Shown here in pieces: positions 56,201 to 64,000 of a stretch of DNA of 64,000 nucleotides; the first letter of the stretch is position 1, and every line of letters begins with the position of its first letter. Both the position numbers and the translations under genes were made by a program. The notes under the pieces are model-generated. The model was not told the origin of the DNA. It saw only the letters and a list, made by a program, of their open reading frames with translations, and ran no database searches. The DNA is taken from contig CM077150.1 in the NCBI GenBank assembly GCA_039583875.1, positions 188,732,375 to 188,796,374 of the forward strand, read 5' to 3'. The DNA comes from Platanthera guangdongensis. Taxonomy: Eukaryota; Streptophyta; Magnoliopsida; Asparagales; Orchidaceae.

Positions 56201-56504
56201 CAACGTAGGCTTAGGATTTGCAACCTCTACTAGCGTGAAGAACAGCTCTGCTCGACCCTTTCAAGCCCGTAAAAGTCATCTCACGACCTGTTCACAATTT
56301 GACCTCCTTGCGACTGCAATCAATATAAGCTTGCTGCTCCGAGAGCCAGTCCATGCCAAATATCATGTCGAAATCCACCAACGGTAGTAACGACGCTTAC
56401 AAATCGAACTCTTGACTCCCAATACGAATCTTTATGCCACAGACTCTATCTGAGCGCATCGAACACCCATTCGGCAACAACACATCCAGTTTGTCCTTTG
56501 CCAT
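53280..56504 (-). pseudogene. pol: Element F: chromovirus (Tekay/Del-like) pol, interrupted by G
   Basis: Minus strand, from the cut at 56504: protease tail (FDMIFGMDWLSEQQAYIDC, about 56340-56400); RT 55544-56203 ([22 protein letters not shown] in [10 protein letters not shown]); the remaining RT and RNase H 55115-55543 ([14 protein letters not shown]) and on to about 54940; GNAVADALS (about 54880); integrase zinc region (CRTCALVKAECQKPGG) and core (DDITMDFVHGLP; VSDRDGRFTSNYW) 54056-54700; and a C-terminal segment to 53280 with a chromodomain-like stretch (VKVRWDNCGRDELSWEQE...YPELF). Several stops and frameshifts (near 55114, 54940, 54055, 53400) show it is dead. Gag and the N-terminal protease lie beyond the window. 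Confidence 0.85.
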
Positions 56505-57028
56505 TGATGACTACTTTTAGTCATCGTTTTTGGTATAGTTTATAAACCTAAATTCCTAAGTTTAGTTATAATTTTGTTTATTTTATGTCTGTTTTATTTT
56601 ATTTCTCGTATGTTATGATAATTTCTAAATTTATTATGTGTTTTATATTTTATGTTGTGTTATGTTTAGTTTAGTTTTAATGTTTAATATGTTTGTTGCT
56701 ATGTTTAGTCTTATTAATATATATATTATATTATATGATGCTTAGTCTTATTTGTTATAATTATTATGTTCATGAATAATATTTTATGTTGTTATTTGTA
56801 GGTTCATGCAGCCCTCTTTATTGGAGCAGCCCACTAGTGCATGGCCGGCCTCCTCCCCACTTCAAGATGCAGCCCTTCTTCATTGGTGCAGCCCGGCCCC
56901 TCCTTCATTGATCCAAACCGGCCCTCCATGATGCAGCCCTTGATGTGTTGGTGCAGCCCCTACCCGAGCTCAAGTCCAACATGCAGGCAACCCACTTCAA
57001 GCAAGCAGCCCGAACCTCTCCTTGGTTT
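56505..57028 (+). mobile_element. Element G: 5' LTR, truncated
   Basis: Begins TGATGACTACTTTTAGTCAT at 56505, identical in outline to the 3' LTR start at 63331. It follows the 3' LTR until about CTCTCCTTGG (57028), then jumps directly into gag coding sequence. The rest of the LTR, the primer site and the N-terminal gag are therefore deleted. The 5 bp before it, GCCAT (56500-56504), should recur after the 3' LTR outside the window. Confidence 0.88.
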
Positions 57029-60000
57029 AGGGTTTAATTCTGCACCTCCTGGTTTTAATTCTTCTTCTAACTTTTATAATCCTGGATGGCGTAACCATCC
57101 TAATTTTTCTTGGAGTAATCCCGCGAATACCGCACGTCCAGCGCACGATCTCACTCCACCACCACCACCACCACCACCACAACAAAATCAACATTTCAAA
57201 AACCTTCCTCTTTGGAGGAAATGCTTTCAAAATACATAAGCACCAATGAAGCGACCATTAGAAATCTAACAGGCTCAATGAAAAATTTAGAGAATACGGT
57301 CGGTCAATTAGCAAAGATGGTTTCCGAGAGGCCACCTGGGACTCTTCCCTCAAATACCGAGCCAAACCCAAGGGAGCACACAAAAGCGATTTCCCTTCGG
57401 AGCGGCAAGGTAATTCACGAGCCCACCACAAGGGAAGAGCCAAAGGTGATTGCCTCTCCTACTGCTACACGAATTAGTGACGAAGAAATAACTGATAAAA
57501 ATTTTGGAAAAAAAACTCTATTTTTGAAAATGAACAAAAACATCTATTTTGGAAAAAGAAAAAGATGGTTTTAAAAATAATGATCTCGATATTTTAAAAG
57601 AATTTCCACCACCTCCCTACCCCGCTAAGCTTAGGAAAGATAAGCTAAATGATCAATACCAACGCTTTCTTGAAATGTTTAAACAAATTCATATCAATTT
57701 GCCATTTCATGAAGCGATTAGCCAAATGCCAAAATACGCCAAATATCTTAAGGACCTGTTAACGAACAAAAAGAAATTAGAAAATTTATCTCATGTTACG
57801 TTAACTGAAGAATGCTCGGTGGTCATAAAAAATTCCAATCTTCCTACAAAGATAAATGATCCGGGTAGTTTTTCGATTCCTTGTATTTTTGGTGATCTTT
57901 TTGTAAAGCATGCGCTAGCGGATTTAGGTGCGAGCATCAACTTGATGCCTTTTTCATTGTTTAAAAAGCTAGGATTGGGCACTCTCAGCCCTACGCGTAT
58001 GAGCATTCAATTGGCTGATCGATCGATTAAGTATCCGTTAGGTATCGTTGAGGATGTGCTAGTGAAGGTCGACAAATTCATCTTCCCGGTGGATTTTGTC
58101 ATTCTTGATATTGAAGAAGACATCGAGGTCCCCCTTATCCTTGGTCGTCCATTCCTAGCCACCTCTCGTGCGGTCATCGATGTAAGTAACAGAAAACTTT
58201 TGCTTCGCATGGGAGATGATGAGGTGACGTTTTCAATAAATCAATCCATGAAAAATTCTTTAGAAAATGACGACTCATGTTTCTTCCTTGATGTTTTAAA
58301 TGAAGACGCCTCTCTTTCTCTTTCAAATGTTTCTTCCAATGATTTTTCTTCCTCTTTTTCTGATTTTTTTGCAAATGTTTTTGAAGACACAGTTATGTCC
58401 GTGCAAGCCAACTTTGCAAATGAACCGGTGTTTAGACAAAAAAATTATGAAAATATTGTCTTTGAAAATGAAAAGGTTTTAAAGAACTCTTACGATGAAC
58501 CACCCAACTTAGAACTAAAACTCCTTCCCGAACATCTCAAATATGTCTTTCTTGAACAAAATTCTAAATTGCCCGTTATAATCTCGGCTTTGCTTTCTCA
58601 ATCCGAAAACGATCAATTGATCGAACTACTACAAAAGCATCGTCGAGCTATAACATGGCAAATTTCTGATATTCCTGGCATAAGCCCCTCCTTTTGCACC
58701 CACAAAATATTTTTTGAAAATAATTCTAAGGATGTAGTCCAACCTCAACGTCATCTTAATCCTAATATGAAAGATGTTGTGAATGGCGAGGTTCTTAAGT
58801 TATTAGATGCGGGGATAATCTATCCTATTTCCGATAGTAAGTGGGTAAGTTCGGTTCAGGTTGTACCTAAGAAGGGTGGGATCACGGTAGTAACAAATGA
58901 AAATAATGATTTAATTCCAACTAGGAAGGTAACAAGATGGAGGATGTGCATCGATTACCGTAAATTAAATGATACCACTCATAAAGATCACTTCCCCCTT
59001 CCATTTATCGATCAAATTTTAGAACGCTTATCCGGGCATAGTTTTTATTGTTTTCTCGACGGTCTTTCGGGATACTTCCAAATCCCTATCGCACCCGAGG
59101 ACCAAGAGAAGAAAACATTCACTTGCCCTTTCGGAACATTTGCCTACCGTAGGATGCCTTTCGGGCTATGCAACGCACCAGCTACCTTTCAGCGGTGCAT
59201 GCTGGCCATTTTCGATAAATATGTAGAAAACATTATGGAAGTGTTTATGGATGACTTCTCGGTTTTGGGAGACTCGTTTGAGTTATGTTTAAAGAATTTA
59301 GGAAAAGTTTTAAAACGTTGAGAAGAAACAAATCTAGTTTTAAATTGGGAAAAGTGCCACTTTATGGTACGTGAAGGCTTAGTCTTTGGCCACAAAATTT
59401 CCGCTAAGGGAATTGAAGTGGACAAGGCAAAAATCAAAGTAATTGAAAAGTTACCATCGCCTACGAATATTAAAGTGATAAGAAGTTTTTTAGGGCATGC
59501 GGGTTTTTATCGAAGATTTATTAAGGACTTTTCAAAAATTACTAAGCCTCTCACCCACCTTCTCGAGAAAGACGCTCCTTTTATTTTTGACGATTCTTGT
59601 TTAGCGGCGTTCGATTTAATTAAATCCAAACTTATAAATGCTCCGATTATGATCGCCCCAGTTTGGGATTTACCTTTTGAAATTATATGCGACGCAAGTG
59701 GTTTTGCGGTTTGTGCGGTACTAGGAGAACGTATAGCTAAGAATTTCCACCTAATCTATTACGCTAGCAAAACGCTTAATTCAGCGCAAGAAAATTACAC
59801 TACAACTGAAAAGGAACTCTTAGCTATCATTTTTTTCTTTTGATAAATTCTGACCCTATATCACTCTTTCTAAGGTTATCGTTTTTACGGATCATTCCGC
59901 TTTAAAGTACCTCCTTTCTAAACCGGATGCCAAGCCGCGTCTTATTCGTTGGATCCTATTACTTCAAGAATTCGACTTGGAGATCCAGGATAAAAAAGGA

Positions 60001-61407
60001 GTGGAAAATTTAGCGGCTGATCATCTTTCACGCATAGAAAATCCTGAAATTGATATTTTTGATGAAAATTTACCTATTGATTCTTTTCCGGATGAGAAAA
60101 TTTTAAACGTTTCTTCTTCTACCCCATGGTTTGCCGATTTGGCCAATTATCTGGTGGCCCGCATCCTCCCAAAAGAATACTCCTCTCAGCAAAAGAAGAA
60201 ATTCTTTTCTGAGTTGAAGTATTATTTTTGGGAGGATCCGTTTCTATTTCGCATTTGTGCGGACCAGGTGGTAAGAAGATGTGTCTCCCGGGAAGAAGGT
60301 CAGCAAATTTTAAAACATGTTCATGAAGGTCCGACTGGCGGGCACTTTCAAGCAAACCGCACCGCACACAAAGTACTTAGTACTGGCTTCTATTGGCCAA
60401 GCATATTTAAAGATGCATAAATCTTTGTGGGCGGGTGCGATCGCTGCCAGCGGACTGAGAACATCTCTAATAAAAATGAAATGGAGCAACATTATTTTCT
60501 CGAATGCGAAGTTTTTGATCTGTGGGGCATAGACTTTGTCGGCCCATTTCCCTCAAGTTTCAAAAATAAATACATTTTAGTCGCCGTAGATTACGTCTCT
60601 AGGTGGGCGGAGGCCCAAACTTTACCAAATAATGACGCTCGCGTAGTCATAAATTTCTTTAAAAAATTATTTTCTCGTTTTGGCTTTCCTCGCGCGATCA
60701 TTAGTGATAGGGGGAGCCACTTTTGTAACGCCCAACTAGCTAAGGTTTTAACTAAATATGACGTTACGCATAAATTATCCACCGCTTATCACCCCTAAAC
60801 TAACGGTCAGGTCGAGGTTGTCAATCGAGAACTAAAGAGAATTTTGGAAAAAACCGTTTCTACTTCTCGTAAAGATTAGTCCTTAAAATTAGACGATGCT
60901 CTTTGTGGCTATCGGACAGCGTACAAGACCGCCATCAGTTGTACTCCTTTCCGATTGGTCTATGGAAAATCGTGTCATCTTCGGGTAGAAGTAGATCACC
61001 GAGCATATTGGGTGATAAAATTTTTTAATTTCGATCTGCACTCAGTCGGCGAGCATAGGAAAAGTCAATTGAATAAACTCGATGAATTGAGAGCGTACGC
61101 TTACGAAAATAACAAGCTGTATAAAGAACGCACGAAACTTTATCACGATAAGAACCTGCGCCACCCTAAAACGTTTAAACCAGGCGATCAGGTTCTTCTT
61201 TTTAATTCGCGTTTATGTCTCTTCCCTGGAAAACTGAAATCTCGTTGGTCTGGACCTTTTACGGTCAAACAGGTTTTTCCTTATGACACTGTGCTCCTCT
61301 CACACCCGGATAAGGGTGATTTTAAAGTAAATGGCCATCGCTTAAAATTATATTTTTCAAATGATTATGTATCTCCTGCTGCGGAACAACTTTTATTTCT
61401 ATTTTAA
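57029..61407 (+). pseudogene. gag-pol: Element G gag-pol (Athila-type), degenerate
   Basis: Starts mid-gag (WRNHPNFSWSNPANTARP near 57090; MEEMLSKYISTNEATIRNL from 57212). After a frameshift near 57550 come protease (ALADLGASINLMPF near 57920), RT (CIDYRKLNDTTHKDHFPLPF; FMDD near 59250), RNase H (CDASGFAVCAVLG near 59690), integrase zinc region (HEGPTGGH, 60330) and core (WGIDFVGPF with catalytic Asp; [18 protein letters not shown] at 60800) and the C-terminus to 61407. Breaks are TGA at 59319-59321, a frameshift near 59833, TAA at 60418-60420, TAA at 60796-60798 and TAG near 60880. It is clearly related to element E but a different family. It has lost its start and cannot make Pol. Confidence 0.9.
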
Positions 61408-63316
61408 TGTTTTCTTTCATGCAACTTTCTTTTATGTTGGACATTTCGTTTTATTCTAAGACTTTTATTAATATTTTTCGAACTTTAAATTATTGTAATA
61501 AAAAACAATCTTGGGCACCTGCCCACGGACTCTATTTTTTCTGCTTTTATTTTGTTCTTCCTTCCGGAGGCCAACCAAGCAAGTTCGTGACCGCCGCTCC
61601 AACGTTGCTGATATAACGATGGATCAAGTCAAACCTGCTGGCGATCAAGTGCACTAAAAAACAAGCATGGGGAAGCGACATCCGCCTTCATCTCACAAAC
61701 CCGGGGAAGTCCAATGTTTTTTATTATTTTCATTTACTTTCTGCATTTTTCTCTCCTTCTTAGTCTCCTTCTCGTTTTTCTTTTTGTTTATTTCATTGAG
61801 GACAATGAAAAATCTAAGCTCGGGGGAGGGTTTAGTTAGTTTCTCTTTTTTCCTTTTTCTTTCAAAAAAAATTCTAAAAAAAATTAGCATAGTTTTGTTA
61901 AGCTTCTTTAGTATTGCTTTTATTTTAGCCTTTTCAAAAATAAAAAAAAATCTATAAAAAAAGAAAAATCCAAAACAATTTCTAAAATCTATTTGAAAAA
62001 CAAAATTTAAAATTATTTCCATCTTTATTTTTATGTTTCTTCTAGTGATGTGTAGGCCCGTGCGGTTCCTTAGTTCTATTTAGATTTCTTTGAAACAGTT
62101 TCCTAAATTTATCAGTTTAACATAGCTTAGTTTTACTAGTTTCTTTTTCTTAAATATAGGCATCCGTTTTTTACGTTATAAGTTAGCAATTTGTAGTTAT
62201 GTCTTTTTATTCGGTTAGTTGCTTACGAATGGTTGTTAGGTAATATTAGCTCTTTTTCTTTTGTGGGGTAGTCTTTCTTGGTATCTAGAACTTGTCCCTA
62301 GCGACTCTCGAAACATTTGCGTCGTTTTTACGTACTTTAGAAATGATTTAGGCCACCCTTTGACTAATTTGAGCTTTTCTTGCCCACCAACAAATTTACC
62401 ATTGCAAAACAATTTTTGGGCCTTTTCCCATGCTTCTTTGTTTTTAGCTCCACCTTTCATTTCATCATTTCACCAAAGCCAAAATGTCTTTCCTATTTCA
62501 CACTAAACTTTGAGCCTAAATATCATTTTTTGTGAAGGGTTATATCTTTGAAATGAAAAGGAGTGTTTAAAGCTTATATTTGGAGCTTTCCTTAAAAAGT
62601 TATTAAAGAAGAAAAAATTATTATTATCAAAAAAAATATATGAAATCAATCAAAAAGAAAAAAATGAAGTTTATTTGTGGCCAATTTATGAAAAGAAAAA
62701 AAAAGTTCATGGCCTTTGTTTGTTAGTTTGAATTGAAAAATGATGTACTTGTCATTTCTCATTTCACTTCATGTTTTTATTTTTGAGCTCAACCTTGTTT
62801 TAGTGTTTAAGCCCTCATATTTATCCTTGTTTTCATTTCCTAATCATTTACCTAAGCCAAGTTTTAATGCCTATAGAAGTCTTATTAATCTTTAGAACGT
62901 AAATTCGCGTAGTGGAGAGAGTGTGAAGGGACAAGCCTATGGCCACCATCATTGATGGATTTCTTTGGAGGTTATATTGCGGTGATTTAGGGTTATTTGT
63001 TATTCTAGCAACCTAGTAGTTCGTTAATGCGGGGTTTATTTAGAACTACTTTTGTTTTTCTTATTTTCATTAATTTTGGATGCCTTGTTTTAGGAATTTT
63101 GAAATTTGTAATTCTTCTTTATGTTCTAATGATATTTTTAGGTCTCCACTTTCAAGTTTTCTATTGTGCACTTCTCACCCCACTAGTTGTTAGAATAGGA
63201 ATTAGGATAGTTTAATTTTTCATGTTTTGTTTTTCTTAATTATGTGACCTAAATCTTCTTTGTTTTCTTTCCCTAGTTATTGAAGTTTTATTTGCTTGAG
63301 GGCAAGCAAATACTCT
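61408..63316 (+). other. Element G 3' non-coding region
   Basis: AT-rich with A runs (61860-62000, 62600-62710). It contains TTTCACCAAAGCC (about 62468-62482) and the block 62911-62976 (GTGGAGAGAGTG...CTTTGGAGGTTAT) shared with element C. No env-like ORF is seen. The short frames 61667-61957 and 63027-63215 are hydrophobic but low-complexity and unsupported. Confidence 0.6.
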
Positions 63317-63330
63317 AGCATGGGGGAATT
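63317..63330 (+). other. Polypurine tract of element G
   Basis: AGCATGGGGGAATT directly precedes the 3' LTR. The same GGGGGAATT ending adjoins the 3' LTR of element E, consistent with a common lineage. Confidence 0.8.
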
Positions 63331-64000
63331 TGATGACTACTTTTAGTCATCATTTTTGGTATAGTTTATAAACCTAAATTCCTAAGTTTAGTTATAATTT
63401 TGTTTATTTTATGTCTGTTTTGTTTTATTTCTCGTATGTTATGATAATTTCTAAATTTATTATGTGTTTTATATTTTATGTTGTGTTATGTTTAGTTTAG
63501 TTTTAATGTTTAATATGTTTGTTGCTATGTTTAGTCTTATTAATATATATTATATTATGTGATGTTTAGTCTTATTTGTTATAATTATTTTGTTCATGAA
63601 TAATATTTTGTTTCTAATGTTTATTTTGTGTTGTTATTTGTAGGTTCATGCAGCCCTCTTTATTGGAGCAGCCCACTAGTGCATGGCCGGCCTCCTCCCC
63701 ACTTCAAGATGCAGCCCTTCTTCATTGGTGCAGCCCGACCCCTCCTTCATTGATCCAAACCGGCCCTCCATGATGCAGCCCTTGATGTTTTGGTGCAGCC
63801 CCTACCCGAGCTCAAGTCCAACATGCATGCAGCCCACTTCAAGCAAGCAGCCCGGCCCTCTCCTTGGTGCAGCCCGACCACCCATCTACTTCAATAATGC
63901 AGCCCACTTCAAAGATGCAAGCAGCCCGAGCTCCTCTTCAAGCCTAAAACCGAGCCCATGCATCCAACCACCTTTGCATGGCTCCCCATTTAATGCATGA
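63331..64000 (+). mobile_element. Element G: 3' LTR, cut by the window edge
   Basis: Matches 56505-57028 with a few small indels and continues beyond the point where the 5' LTR is truncated. It contains many TGCAGCCC words at irregular spacing (63650-63970). An open frame (63683-64000) arises from this motif repetition and also runs through the 5' LTR. I do not regard it as a gene. Confidence 0.85.

Overview
The window is flowering-plant nuclear DNA made almost entirely of nested LTR retrotransposons. I found no host gene, tRNA, rRNA or CRISPR array. The lineages (Sirevirus-type Copia, Athila-type Gypsy, Tekay/Del-type chromovirus, a miniature TRIM) are plant-specific in combination. The species cannot be named from the sequence.

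Layout, left to right. 1-1349: anonymous DNA with a 159-bp tandem repeat. 1350-8946: element A, a decayed Sirevirus-like Copia element on the minus strand (truncated 3' LTR, broken post-pol ORF, almost all of pol deleted, a gag scrap), with a TRIM at 4290-5334 inside its ORF. 9035-9306: a minisatellite, present again at 31686-31966. 9312-31683: element C, a non-autonomous element with one gag-like double zinc-knuckle ORF, rearranged into a very large inverted repeat centred at about 15,700. Its right arm is split by element B (17176-30225, plus strand), a complete 13-kb Sirevirus-like Copia element with TSD TATAG, degraded pol and an open 945-codon post-pol ORF. 31978-35524: element A', a second copy of the A family (complete 3' LTR and the end of the post-pol ORF), fused to 35525-39622, the truncated chromovirus D (minus). 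39623-56504: chromovirus F (minus), probably inserted in the D leader. F is itself interrupted by E (40030-51531, complete Athila-type, minus, TSD GCTCT) inside its 3' LTR and by G (56505 to beyond 64000, Athila-type, plus) inside its protease.

Two observations stand out. First, LTRs of unrelated families (A and B Copia; C, E and F Gypsy-type) each carry an array of a different short palindrome, and in B, C and E the array lies just upstream of a TATAAATAG box. Second, element B repeats this arrangement inside its body: about 13 copies of GTGTCGACAC and a TATAAATAG lie between pol and the post-pol ORF, as if that ORF had its own LTR-like promoter. The related element A has a TATAAATAG at a similar distance from the start of its own post-pol ORF.

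All counts and alignments were made by eye. Elements are dead or non-autonomous unless stated. Lineage names rest on domain order, primer-binding sites and motif recognition, not on a search.
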